Shown piece by piece: positions 40,261 through 48,000 of a stretch of DNA of 61,981 bases. The first letter of the stretch is position 1. Every line of letters starts with the position of its first letter. Position numbers and translations under genes: made by a program. Under the pieces are notes generated by a model. That model was not told the DNA's origin, did no database searches, and worked only from the letters and a program-made list of their open reading frames with translations. Origin of the DNA: a virus; IMG/VR virus record IMGVR_UViG_3300006641_000033, positions 1 to 61,981 of that record. One strand, written 5' to 3'.

Positions 40261-41652
40261 ATGAAGAGTCTGCTACGACTCGTCGCGCTGACATTGGCGC
40301 TATGGATAGTGTATTCGCTACTCACGTTTGCAGCATCGACTGAACAGGTATTGCGCGAAACCATAAATGGCATCGATGCGCGTTCAGCTATTGTCTTGAA
40401 CGTGCAGACGGGTGATATTGTGTGGGAGCAGAATGCACACGCGGTATTTCCGATTGCGAGTCTGACGAAATTGATGACCGCAGCAGTGGTGATCGACGAA
40501 CAACTCCCGCTGGATCGGATGACGACGGTGACGGTCGCAGACGTCAAATCCGCTTCGGTTACGTATTTGCGGCCGCGTGATACCGTCTCTGTAGAAACAC
40601 TGATGTATCTCATGATGGTTGGCTCCGACAATGCGGCCGCACGTATTCTCGGTCGACTTGTCGCGCAAAACACGTGGCGGTTTAGTCAAAAAATGAATAC
40701 CTTAGCGAATGCGTTGGGTATGGAACGTGCAACGTACGTAGAACCTTCCGGTCTTTTAAGCGGAAATCAAGCGTCGGCCGCGGATCTGGTGCAACTGTTG
40801 GTTCACGTGCAGCGACAGAGCGAATCGTTTCTACACCACTTATTGAACACACGCATCTATCAAACGCGCATTGGAAAACGCACAGTTGTCGTCAGTAATA
40901 CCAATCGGTATCTCAACGATCATTTTCTGGCAACAAAAACTGGATACACCGCCGCAGCCAAATATTGCCTTGCGTTCATGTTCACCGCAGAGAACGGGCA
41001 GCAATATGCTGTGGTGATTCTCGGCGCGCCGTCGAGTTTGACACGATTTGAGATTAGTCAGCAAGTGTACGATATCTTGAACGAGACAGAAACAGAATCC
41101 ACCAACATCGATGCGTGTGGGTTTCAGCCGAAAGCGATCAGTGAATCCGGTAAGACATTTATTCGCAGATTTGAATCGTTGCGACTGACGCCCTACTACG
41201 ATCATATTGGTTATGCAGTCGGATATGGTATGCACACGTGGCAAGGCCAATCCGTAACGCGACGATTCCCGTTCGCAATTACGCCAATGGATGTCGAACA
41301 AGAGTTTGACGCACAATTGACGAAATACACACAGGTGGTGAAAAGCAGCGTGTGCGCACCATTGTCGCAACCGATGATGGATTCGCTCGTCAGTATTGCG
41401 TGGAACCTTGGTCGCGTCAATACATCGATTGTCAACAAGTTCGAACGAAATCGCCCGTTGACCGCGATTGATTTCTTGACAACCGCCACAGTAAAACGCC
41501 GACAGACAGATGCACTCGTCAATCGTCGTTTGCGCGAATATCTGATGTTTACGGGCGATTACGATACTGCATTGGAGCGCAATACGAATCACAGTCTTCG
41601 TGCCGCAGTCAAGGGATTGCGCGTGGAAGTATATGATAACTCAATGATGTGA
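40261..41652 (+). CDS. D,D-carboxypeptidase (S11) fused to GH24 lysozyme
   Basis: A 463-residue two-domain cell-wall enzyme with an AGGAGG site. An N-terminal signal or signal-anchor (SLLRLVALTLALWIVYSLLT) is followed by a penicillin-binding D,D-carboxypeptidase domain. Its three motifs are complete: SxxK as S67-L-T-K70, SxN as S122-D-N124 and KTG at 226-228. From about residue 290 a GH24 lysozyme domain begins, with RRFESLRLTPYYDHIGYAVG (E305, D314) then YGMHTW, and DSLVSIAWNLGRVN. It would trim peptide stems and cut glycan strands in the periplasm. I know of no T4 counterpart. Confidence 0.85.
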   Translation: MKSLLRLVALTLALWIVYSLLTFAASTEQVLRETINGIDARSAIVLNVQTGDIVWEQNAHAVFPIASLTKLMTAAVVIDEQLPLDRMTTVTVADVKSASVTYLRPRDTVSVETLMYLMMVGSDNAAARILGRLVAQNTWRFSQKMNTLANALGMERATYVEPSGLLSGNQASAADLVQLLVHVQRQSESFLHHLLNTRIYQTRIGKRTVVVSNTNRYLNDHFLATKTGYTAAAKYCLAFMFTAENGQQYAVVILGAPSSLTRFEISQQVYDILNETETESTNIDACGFQPKAISESGKTFIRRFESLRLTPYYDHIGYAVGYGMHTWQGQSVTRRFPFAITPMDVEQEFDAQLTKYTQVVKSSVCAPLSQPMMDSLVSIAWNLGRVNTSIVNKFERNRPLTAIDFLTTATVKRRQTDALVNRRLREYLMFTGDYDTALERNTNHSLRAAVKGLRVEVYDNSMM

Positions 41653-41664
41653 GATAATGCGCAT

Positions 41665-42234
41665 ATGAATATTTTTGTTCTTGACGAAAATCCAAAAGTT
41701 GCCGCACAGATGCATTGTGATAAGCATGTGTGCAAGATGTCTATCGAATACGCACAGTTGCTTTCGACAGCGCATCATATTCATAATACAGATATTGCGC
41801 AAACAGGCCATATCTACAAACCGACACATGCAAAGCATCCTGCGACATTGTGGGTATCCGCGCATCCATTGCACTATGCATGGGTCTTTGAACTCATGCG
41901 TGAAACGTGGAACGAATACACATATCGGTATCAGCGTGTGCATGCGTCAAGTCGTTTGCTGTCGGCACTTCAGATTGTACCCAATATGGGAACGATTGAA
42001 ATGCCAACAGCACCCCCTCAGTGTATGCCAAATGCGTGTAAGATATCCGGCAATTCTTGGCAAGCAACGGCTACCGCATACCGGCAATATTATATGATCG
42101 AAAAACGTGCATTTGCCACGTGGAAGACACGCGAGATTCCCACGTGGTTTATGCCACAAAATTGTGTTGACTCATTACCCATGTCGCAGTATAATATTTC
42201 TCATGAAACGAAATTCTCGTCATTGGGCAGATAA
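41665..42234 (+). CDS. Pyrimidine-dimer glycosylase family-like protein
   Basis: A 189-residue protein starting MNIFVLDENPKVAAQMHCDK then HVCKMSIEYAQLLSTAHHIH. YKPTHAKHPATLWVSAHPLH and EYTYRYQRVHASSRLL follow. This matches a family common in T4-like and cyanophages annotated as Pyr_excise/pyrimidine-dimer DNA glycosylase. If active it would begin repair of UV damage. A GATAAT lies 6 bp before the ATG, so the message is near leaderless. The 3' end overlaps the next gene by 32 bp. Confidence 0.7.
   Translation: MNIFVLDENPKVAAQMHCDKHVCKMSIEYAQLLSTAHHIHNTDIAQTGHIYKPTHAKHPATLWVSAHPLHYAWVFELMRETWNEYTYRYQRVHASSRLLSALQIVPNMGTIEMPTAPPQCMPNACKISGNSWQATATAYRQYYMIEKRAFATWKTREIPTWFMPQNCVDSLPMSQYNISHETKFSSLGR
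42167..42195 (+). promoter_or_regulatory. Sigma70-type promoter giving a leaderless message
   Basis: TTGACT, 17 bp, TATAAT. The -10 ends 7 bp before the ATG at 42203. It lies inside the upstream coding region. Confidence 0.8.
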
Positions 42235-42472
42235 ACTCACCGCTAAAGACATTCATCGCATCATCAAACACTTCGAAGAGTGTGAAGCGTATGCAAAACC
42301 GTTAGCAGATAAGAAACGGGAACTGTGGATAATTGCACAGAAACGTGCGGCGTACATGCAAGAATTTTGGCGCAATATGCTTGTTGTGCAGCAAAACAAT
42401 GAATCTATCGTACCGCATCTTCGCACTCTGCGAAATATCACGTGGTGCGCTGACGAACGTACGGAATCGTGA
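42203..42472 (+). CDS. Small basic hypothetical protein
   Basis: An 89-residue, helix-rich protein: MKRNSRHWADKLTAKDIHRI, then HFEECEAYAKPLADKKRELW and IIAQKRAAYMQEFWRN. It starts inside the upstream gene in another frame, and the consensus -10 is placed so that the transcript begins at or next to the ATG. No motif recognised. A tRNA follows 29 bp downstream. Confidence 0.6.
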   Translation: MKRNSRHWADKLTAKDIHRIIKHFEECEAYAKPLADKKRELWIIAQKRAAYMQEFWRNMLVVQQNNESIVPHLRTLRNITWCADERTES

Positions 42473-42501
42473 GCAGCAACGTGGAATTAATGACGAATAA
42501 C

Positions 42502-42586
42502 GGAGAGGAGCCCAACGGTCGGGAAGCAGTCTTGAAAACTGTCGCCGGTAATACGGTAGCAGGTTCGAATCCTGTCCTCTCCGCCA
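42502..42586 (+). tRNA. tRNA-Ser(UGA)
   Basis: Acceptor GGAGAGG/CCTCTCC, discriminator G and encoded CCA. Anticodon loop CTTGAAA gives UGA. A long variable arm and T-loop TTCGAAT complete a standard class II serine tRNA of 85 nt. Confidence 0.92.
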
Positions 42587-42602
42587 TTTTCATGAGGAAT
42601 AT

Positions 42603-43112
42603 ATGAGTCTACGCAAACCCATTGCATTTAGTTCATTCGGTGGGTATCGTCGATTTACGCGATATTGGTGGAATGATATTTTTTGGTATCTGACGGGAAT
42701 AACATTCTATTCATTTGAATGGACATTTGATTATGGTCTGCCAGGATGGTGCCGAGATATTCATGCATATTGGCATCGTGCACGATATGGCTGGGCACCA
42801 CGAGATACGTGGAGCCTCGATGGGTATCTTAATCAAACATTGGCAGGGTCATTAGAATATTTGTCGGAACATACGCATGGATGCCCCGCCGCATATATCT
42901 CCGCAGAAGAGTCTGTTGACGCGGATTGTGATCGATGGGAGGCGGATCTTCGTCGGTGGGCGTTAGCATTCAGTGAAGACCCGCAGGATGTGGATATTTT
43001 TGATGCCGAACACGGATATGCTCGGCACAATGCGGAAGAAAAGCGCCGGCGGCATAACCTGCATCAGGCGCTAAAAGAAATTGAACCAATGTGGGAGGCA
43101 TTATGGGATTAG
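42603..43112 (+). CDS. Conserved phage hypothetical protein
   Basis: A 169-residue protein rich in aromatic residues. RARYGWAPRDTWSLDGYLNQ and TLAGSLEYLSEHTHGCPAAY match a family seen in many large phages without known function. An N-terminal hydrophobic patch (WWNDIFWYLTGITFYSF) may be membrane-associated or buried. A GAGGAATAT site precedes the ATG. The end overlaps the next gene by 10 bp. Confidence 0.65.
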   Translation: MSLRKPIAFSSFGGYRRFTRYWWNDIFWYLTGITFYSFEWTFDYGLPGWCRDIHAYWHRARYGWAPRDTWSLDGYLNQTLAGSLEYLSEHTHGCPAAYISAEESVDADCDRWEADLRRWALAFSEDPQDVDIFDAEHGYARHNAEEKRRRHNLHQALKEIEPMWEALWD

Positions 43113-43375
43113 CAAAAAAGAAACTGTATCTCATTGAAACTACGTCGTCATTTCGACTTCGCTATCTCGTCGAAGCCGACTCTATGCAAGCCGCTGAAGA
43201 TGAGGTAACGTCTGAACGTGCTGTAGAATGGCAGCAGAAACATCTTGGTGAATCGATTGATGGTGTCGAGGTTGTCACCCTGCGTCAACTGAAGACGGGC
43301 CGATATCACAAGGATAATAAGACGGATGGGTCGCATTGGGTGCCGGTTGAACGATTCATTCACAAAGGAAAGTAG
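43103..43375 (+). CDS. Small hypothetical protein
   Basis: A 90-residue protein with GGGAGG before ATG 43103. KKKLYLIETTSSFRLRYLVE and ADSMQAAEDEVTSERAVEWQ look like a small beta-alpha domain of the type found in T4-like phages. It ends with WVPVERFIHKGK. No catalytic motif. It is one of a run of five small overlapping or adjacent genes. Confidence 0.6.
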   Translation: MGLAKKKLYLIETTSSFRLRYLVEADSMQAAEDEVTSERAVEWQQKHLGESIDGVEVVTLRQLKTGRYHKDNKTDGSHWVPVERFIHKGK

Positions 43376-43376
43376 T

Positions 43377-43694
43377 ATGAGTCGGCCAAACCTTGAACTT
43401 GATCTTCTTCGCAATATCGCACTCTGCGAACGAGTGCAGACTGACCGCGAATTTGCCAAATCGCTCTATGCGGCGTTGTGTAATATTGAGTTTCACCATC
43501 CTGAGTTGGATGAGCCGTGGGGTTGTACGTGGCGCTATGCGGGTGGGATTGTAGCCGATATGGAAAATAACGGCGGCGACTATATAGATTATTACTGCTC
43601 AGGCAACGAAGGTCATGTCACCGAGGAACTCCGCAGCATTTTTATGGAGATGGGGTGGGATCCTCAGCCATATCCCAAGATGAGCAACCAGTAA
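43377..43694 (+). CDS. Conserved phage hypothetical protein
   Basis: A 105-residue acidic protein starting MSRPNLELDLLRNIALCERV, one base after the previous stop. The block WGCTWRYAGGIVADMENNGG followed by DYIDYYCSGNEGHV is conserved in many phages and plasmid-borne genes. It is probably a small alpha/beta domain. Function unknown. Confidence 0.65.
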   Translation: MSRPNLELDLLRNIALCERVQTDREFAKSLYAALCNIEFHHPELDEPWGCTWRYAGGIVADMENNGGDYIDYYCSGNEGHVTEELRSIFMEMGWDPQPYPKMSNQ

Positions 43695-43698
43695 GCCT

Positions 43699-43941
43699 AT
43701 GCGTACATACGCACAAGAACTGGCCAGCGTCGTGCAGCAAGAACTACTTCCCCGACTAAAACGTTTGGGTGTAACGATTGATGGCTCTCCAATTACGCAC
43801 GAAGATATGGCATTTTTAGTACATGCCAAGTTGCGCGGAGAGTTATCCCATCGGCAGCTTCGTACGATCATGGACGCAATGTGCGATCCAGAATTTCCCA
43901 CGTTCGTGTCCAAAATGGAGACATCTGATCATGAGCAATAA
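43699..43941 (+). CDS. Small hypothetical protein
   Basis: An 80-residue helical protein starting MRTYAQELASVVQQELLPRL. A basic middle (LKRLGVTIDG) and HAKLRGELSHRQLRTIMDAM could form a helical bundle. It overlaps the next gene by 11 bp. No family recognised. Confidence 0.55.
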   Translation: MRTYAQELASVVQQELLPRLKRLGVTIDGSPITHEDMAFLVHAKLRGELSHRQLRTIMDAMCDPEFPTFVSKMETSDHEQ

Positions 43942-44233
43942 TAATCTTTATATCGTGCCCGAACAAAAAAAATCTTCTGAAACACAAACGCCATCCTCAG
44001 AAACACTGGTGATCGATACGTCGCCAAGCCGTGCGGCAGATCAGCCTGCGATTGAGACGCAGGAAGAGCGATTGCGCCGAGCAGAAGTGGCGGCTGCCAA
44101 CATGCAGTATCTGCGACGAATGGTCGAACTTGCAGAACGGCAAGAACGTCGTGTCGTCATGAAGCAGAAGCGTAAAGCGAAGAACCGAGCCAAGAATAAA
44201 GTCGCTCGTCAGTCGCGCAAGCGTAATCGCTAA
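43931..44233 (+). CDS. Small lysine/arginine-rich hypothetical protein
   Basis: A 100-residue protein. The first half is Ser/Thr/Gln-rich and probably disordered. The second half is a long helix (EERLRRAEVAAANMQYLRRM) with a very basic end made of repeated KRKAKNRAKNK-type sequence. It may bind nucleic acid. It is followed 16 bp later by tRNA-Leu. Confidence 0.55.
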   Translation: MSNNNLYIVPEQKKSSETQTPSSETLVIDTSPSRAADQPAIETQEERLRRAEVAAANMQYLRRMVELAERQERRVVMKQKRKAKNRAKNKVARQSRKRNR

Positions 44234-44249
44234 TACCTTACTAATCAAC

Positions 44250-44335
44250 GGGGGCGTGGCGTAATGGCAGCCGCGGAAGCCTTAAGAGCTTTTGTTCGCA
44301 AGAACGTGGGGGTTCGAGTCCCTCCGCCCCTACCA
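44250..44335 (+). tRNA. tRNA-Leu(UAA)
   Basis: Acceptor GGGGGCG/CGCCCCT (one G-T), discriminator A and encoded CCA. Anticodon stem AAGC/GCTT with loop CTTAAGA gives UAA. A long variable arm (GTTC-GCAA-GAAC) and T-loop TTCGAGT complete a class II leucine tRNA of 86 nt. Confidence 0.92.
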
Positions 44336-44347
44336 CCATTTTTCATC

Positions 44348-44420
44348 GGGGTTGTAGTTCAGTTGGTTAGAACGCAGCACTGTCACTGCTGAGGCCGCGA
44401 GTCCAGTCGCGGGCACCACC
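44348..44420 (+). tRNA. tRNA-Asp(GUC)-like, degenerate
   Basis: D-arm GTTC-AGTTGGTTA-GAAC and anticodon arm CAGCA-CTGTCAC-TGCTG (anticodon GUC) are well formed, and a G would sit at the discriminator. The acceptor GGGGTTG/CACCACC has two mismatches. The T-arm lacks the TTCGA-type loop (CCGCG-AGTCCAGT-CGCGG), and no CCA is encoded. It may be a decayed or edited tRNA. Confidence 0.55.
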
Positions 44421-44427
44421 GTCGTAG

Positions 44428-44476
44428 CGTCTCAGATATGAAACCGTAACATACATAGTGTCTCATATCTGAGACG
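44428..44476. repeat. 14-bp perfect inverted repeat with 21-nt loop
   Basis: CGTCTCAGATATGA at 44428-44441 is exactly complementary to TCATATCTGAGACG at 44463-44476. It follows the tRNA-Asp-like gene and precedes the 44554 gene. No T-run follows, so it is not a typical terminator; an operator, a recombination site or an RNA-processing stem are possible. Confidence 0.8.
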
Positions 44477-44553
44477 TTAGTATTCAATGTCATACATTTA
44501 CGTCATTTTCAAACTCCTATATAGTATCAGTAACCTTTTTCATGGAGTTTGAC

Positions 44554-45468
44554 ATGGCGTTATCTGTTCGTGAACAATCGTTCTTGCTCGTTGCGGCCGT
44601 TGCTCTCGGTATTACACTCGGTGTTCTTGTGCGCCCTGCACCGTCAGGTTCAGATCTGAATGTCACATTAGCGCATCCAGCCCCAAACGTTGCCACACTA
44701 CAAGTGCCTGTGCCTGTCGTCACCGAAAAAGTGGTGAAAGAGTACGTGCGTGTGGAAGACCGCGCGGCGCTGACGGCATTGATCGAAGAAAACCGAAAAC
44801 TCAAAGTGCAGGTGCAAGAACTAAGCGTCACCGTGGCCGAATATCGCAGCGCAGGCACCGGCACTGCGACGGTGACACCGGCGACACCTGCGTCAGTAGA
44901 ACCGGAACCCGTGCATGCGGAGTTTAAGGATTGGCGACTGGCATTTACATTGAATGGCACCGATGCTAACTACACGTTGACACAGAAGTTTGTCATTCTC
45001 AACACCGTAGGAAAGAACAAGAAGAATGTGCCAACGCAACTCATTCGATTGTATGAGGTGGGCCCCGATGAGCAGCGAACCCCCATTCCAACGGTCGAAA
45101 CCACCACTATTGCCGCAACCGAAAATCTTCCCCATACGTTTTCACATATTACGGTACAAGCGGGGTTAGGTGCAACATTTTCGACGACAGGAACCACATC
45201 TTCGACACGTGCAGGAGTCGTGGCCGTCACGTGGTTACAACGAGGTCGTTCTATTGCTACGGCAGACACTCGTTGGTCGTACCTTGCGCCAGCCGTGGCG
45301 CTGACGAACACCGAGAAGATTATTGGTATTGTTCCCATTGCGTTCAATCTTGGTAGCCTACCCAAACAGCCATTTACCAATGTCTGGATCTCTCCGTTTG
45401 TTGGAACCACAGATATTGCTATTCCGCGAGTGACGCGATTCGGAATATTTGGAACAGCAACATTTTAG
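44554..45468 (+). CDS. Membrane-anchored protein with coiled coil and beta domain
   Basis: A 304-residue protein with GGAG before ATG 44554. One N-terminal membrane helix (SFLLVAAVALGITLGVLVRP) is followed by a short coiled coil (ALTALIEENRKLKVQVQELS), a Thr/Pro/Ala linker and a C-terminal beta-rich domain of about 180 residues ending FGIFGTATF. Most of it is likely outside the inner membrane. No enzymatic motif seen. Function unknown. Confidence 0.6.
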   Translation: MALSVREQSFLLVAAVALGITLGVLVRPAPSGSDLNVTLAHPAPNVATLQVPVPVVTEKVVKEYVRVEDRAALTALIEENRKLKVQVQELSVTVAEYRSAGTGTATVTPATPASVEPEPVHAEFKDWRLAFTLNGTDANYTLTQKFVILNTVGKNKKNVPTQLIRLYEVGPDEQRTPIPTVETTTIAATENLPHTFSHITVQAGLGATFSTTGTTSSTRAGVVAVTWLQRGRSIATADTRWSYLAPAVALTNTEKIIGIVPIAFNLGSLPKQPFTNVWISPFVGTTDIAIPRVTRFGIFGTATF

Positions 45469-45469
45469 G

Positions 45470-45498
45470 TTGACGTGCGCATCAACAGATCGTATAAT
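45470..45498 (+). promoter_or_regulatory. Sigma70-type promoter
   Basis: TTGACG, 17 bp, TATAAT, starting at the stop codon of the upstream gene. The ATG at 45507 is 8 bp after the -10, so the message is nearly leaderless. Confidence 0.8.
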
Positions 45499-45506
45499 AT
45501 ACAACT

Positions 45507-45902
45507 ATGAAGTCAAACACATCATCTCAACCGGCATGGTGTTGCCTTACGTGCGGCACTAAGTTTGGACGCTGGTACGTATCGGGCACATATACCGGCC
45601 CTGTTGGGCACCTCGCAACATGGCATCCCGGTACCTGCGGCGTCTGTGGCTATGGACGTGAGGTTACGGAACCTCGCGACTTCGGATACCTCATTCCTGC
45701 ATGGAACAAAAACCTTCACTTCCGCCTTCGGCCAAGAGCAAACAAACTCTCCAAGTTTGGCAAGCTACCTCGCAAAGCTGCTAAAGCCCACGAAACACGC
45801 AGAAAAAACAAAGCTCGAAAGCGTATGCTCAAAAAGATTGATGATGCGGTTCGTGCACGGCATAATGCGTTTGACCCGACGCCGCGCCTACGAAAAGCGT
45901 AA
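45507..45902 (+). CDS. Conserved zinc-finger phage protein
   Basis: A 131-residue protein. CCLTCGTKFGRWYVSGTYTG and WHPGTCGVCGYGREVTEPRD form a two-pair zinc module that is conserved in many unrelated phages, followed by FGYLIPAW. The C-terminal 50 residues are strongly basic (KAHETRRKNKARKRMLKKID). Nucleic-acid binding is likely. Role unknown. Confidence 0.7.
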   Translation: MKSNTSSQPAWCCLTCGTKFGRWYVSGTYTGPVGHLATWHPGTCGVCGYGREVTEPRDFGYLIPAWNKNLHFRLRPRANKLSKFGKLPRKAAKAHETRRKNKARKRMLKKIDDAVRARHNAFDPTPRLRKA

Positions 45903-45958
45903 GTGCGCTACAATATACGTTGTCACGTCTGTTTGATACATAGTTGAGGTAATACACA

Positions 45959-46150
45959 ATGCCACGATGGGATTTTCAATGTGAACAGTGCCGGTGCGTT
46001 ATGGAGATCAGTTTTTCGTCATACGCTGCATCGGAAACGGCCACATGCCCGACGTGTCACTCTCCCCTTCGACGTCTTCCGAGCACCGCAGTTTTTACCA
46101 TTCATGGATACAACGCAAAAAACCTCTATTCGATCAAAGGAAAATCATGA
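45959..46150 (+). CDS. FmdB-type zinc-ribbon protein
   Basis: A 63-residue protein starting MPRWDFQCEQCRCVMEISFS with CPTCHSPLRRLP, the FmdB/CxxC-CxxC ribbon layout. GAGGTAATAC lies before the start. The stop overlaps the glycosyltransferase start (ATGA). A second ribbon of the same type is encoded at 48332. Confidence 0.7.
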   Translation: MPRWDFQCEQCRCVMEISFSSYAASETATCPTCHSPLRRLPSTAVFTIHGYNAKNLYSIKGKS

Positions 46151-47097
46151 GCACAAACGCTAAAGGCGGCACAGAACTGATCTGCGCCAATCTTCACGCA
46201 GCACTTCCGGAATTAACCAGTCAGGTGCAGATCATCATGTCGCGCCCAGAACAGGTGACGCTAGAAGACAAACCGCGTATTCTGTGGTTGCAAGATCTAC
46301 CACAAGACCCTGCTAGTGCATGCCTTCGCGATAAATCGTATCGCACACAGTTCAATCGTATTGTGTTCTGCTCACATTGGCAGCAACAGCAGTATCAACA
46401 GTATTTGGGCATTCCGTATGCAGAAGGCGTTGTCATCAAGAATGCGGTGCCGTTTCGTGAAGCGCAGTTTCCAAAGCCGCGCACGGAGAACAAGCTCAAG
46501 TTTATCTACACTTCGACGCCACATCGTGGATTAGCGGTTCTTGCGGCGGCCGCAGAAGCCCTCTCCAAGATTCGTCAGGATTGGGAACTGCATGTCTACT
46601 CCTCATTCAAGATCTACGGATGGGAAGGAGCGGATGCCCAGTTTGAACCACTCTACACGTTGCTGAAGAATAATCCCTGCGTCGTCTATCACGGCACACA
46701 GCCGAATGATGTCGTGCGTGACGCGTTGCAGTCATCTCATGTGTTTGTCTATCCGTCAATCTATGCGGAAACCTCATGCATGGCGATTCAGGAAGCCCTC
46801 ATGTCTGGCTGTCTCGCGATCACCTCAAACTTTGGTGCGCTGCCAGAAACGTGCGCAGAGTGGGCATGGATGTTCCCGTTCGACGAACGGCCGGAACTCA
46901 TGATTCATCGCACGTTAGCTGGCATGCAGCGCGCCTTGGAATCTTACGATGAACCGCTGATGCAGGAACAACTGCGTGTGCAGAGTCTCTACTATCAGCA
47001 GTTCTATGCGTTTGAAGGCCGAGTGCCGACATGGAAGCGATTGCTGGAAATGGTCATTGAAGAAGGCACGCCGGTGCAGAAGCTGGTTATTGAATAA
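46147..47097 (+). CDS. Glycosyltransferase, GT-B fold (GT4/GT1-like)
   Basis: A 316-residue protein coupled by ATGA to the ribbon gene. It starts MSTNAKGGTELICANLHAAL. The C-terminal nucleotide-sugar region has FIYTSTPHRGLAVLAAAAEA, VVYHGTQPNDVVRDALQSSH, and FVYPSIYAETSCMAIQEALM followed by SGCLAITSNFGALPET, the E-x7-E motif of GT4 enzymes. It is one of two glycosyltransferases in the window. Acceptor unknown; DNA, capsid and host polysaccharide are all possible. Confidence 0.8.
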   Translation: MSTNAKGGTELICANLHAALPELTSQVQIIMSRPEQVTLEDKPRILWLQDLPQDPASACLRDKSYRTQFNRIVFCSHWQQQQYQQYLGIPYAEGVVIKNAVPFREAQFPKPRTENKLKFIYTSTPHRGLAVLAAAAEALSKIRQDWELHVYSSFKIYGWEGADAQFEPLYTLLKNNPCVVYHGTQPNDVVRDALQSSHVFVYPSIYAETSCMAIQEALMSGCLAITSNFGALPETCAEWAWMFPFDERPELMIHRTLAGMQRALESYDEPLMQEQLRVQSLYYQQFYAFEGRVPTWKRLLEMVIEEGTPVQKLVIE

Positions 47098-47342
47098 TGG
47101 CGCGAGTGATTCCCTTTCCGACGCCGGAGTCAACACCAAACACCACAAATGTGGTGTTGACACGCGATGATCACAAAGAACGTCTTATTTCGGAAACGTC
47201 ATTCTATTGTAAGCGATTGCTAGGATTTTATCGGTCAACCGGATTGTGGCACGACAAATGTAATCGCCCGATGGGCATGGCGATTCATTCGCTACAAGAT
47301 GTCTGTAATCTCATGTTGGAGCAAGCACATGTTAAAGAATAA
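47097..47342 (+). CDS. Small conserved phage protein
   Basis: An 81-residue protein whose ATG overlaps the glycosyltransferase stop. A proline/threonine-rich start (RVIPFPTPESTPNTTN) precedes a helical part: ISETSFYCKRLLGFYRSTGL then WHDKCNRPMGMAIHSLQDVC. It overlaps the next gene by 14 bp. Similar short genes occur in T4-like cyanophages. Function unknown. Confidence 0.6.
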   Translation: MARVIPFPTPESTPNTTNVVLTRDDHKERLISETSFYCKRLLGFYRSTGLWHDKCNRPMGMAIHSLQDVCNLMLEQAHVKE

Positions 47343-47781
47343 AAACTTGGGTGAAGTCTTCGAACGTCAGCAGAAGTTGGTCAAAATTCCCGACAAAGTG
47401 GACAACTTACGGCAAAACGATACTCCCGGCATGCGCTACATTTTGCAATTAGCGCATGCTGATGTAAAATGGTTGTTACCAGAAGGTGCACCACCGTACA
47501 AAGCGGATCCGGGCACACATGGATTGACGCCATCGAACTTGTTTCGCGAACTACGAACGCTCTATTTGTTTCTCGACGGAGGCAATCCAACACTGACACG
47601 CTTGCGTCGTGAACAACTGTTTGTGCAACTACTTGAACGTGTACATGTGTCTGAAGCAGAAATGTTGATTGCCTTGAAAGATAAGAAGTTTGTCAACAAG
47701 TATCGATGCCCTAAAAACGTGGTGGAAGAGGCGTTTCCGCAGTTGCTAGAACAACCATTTCAAATTCGGTTTATTCGGTAG
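47329..47781 (+). CDS. DUF6433-like conserved phage protein
   Basis: A 150-residue protein starting MLKNKNLGEVFERQQKLVKI. ILQLAHADVKWLLPEGAPPY and RREQLFVQLLERVHVSEAEM match a family present in nearly all marine T4-like phages. It is helical, with no catalytic motif seen. In those phages it lies near small late genes. Function unknown. Confidence 0.75.
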   Translation: MLKNKNLGEVFERQQKLVKIPDKVDNLRQNDTPGMRYILQLAHADVKWLLPEGAPPYKADPGTHGLTPSNLFRELRTLYLFLDGGNPTLTRLRREQLFVQLLERVHVSEAEMLIALKDKKFVNKYRCPKNVVEEAFPQLLEQPFQIRFIR

Positions 47782-47796
47782 GAGAGGAACATCGTC

Positions 47797-47997
47797 ATGT
47801 CGAGAAGTTGGCAAGGAAAATACCGTGCTCGGGATTCCAAGAAAGTACAGAAGTCAAAGCGCAAACGAGAACCCAATGCCTACGACAGCAAGATTGTCAA
47901 ACCGCCAACAAAAACTGAACTACGTAATACTTTGCAGCATGCTATCTTGACGCAAGACCATGAAGCATTTGAAGATTACGATGAATGGGAGTTCTAA
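47797..47997 (+). CDS. Small basic hypothetical protein
   Basis: A 66-residue protein with AGGAGAGGA before the start. The N-terminal half is very basic (GKYRARDSKKVQKSKRKREP); the C-terminus is acidic (ILTQDHEAFEDYDEWEF). Likely largely disordered and able to bind nucleic acid. No family recognised. Confidence 0.55.
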   Translation: MSRSWQGKYRARDSKKVQKSKRKREPNAYDSKIVKPPTKTELRNTLQHAILTQDHEAFEDYDEWEF

Positions 47998-48000
47998 TCG

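Noticed and set aside
40840-41592. 250-codon minus-strand ORF opposite the carboxypeptidase-lysozyme gene
   Set aside because: Antisense of a gene with complete catalytic motifs; no independent support.
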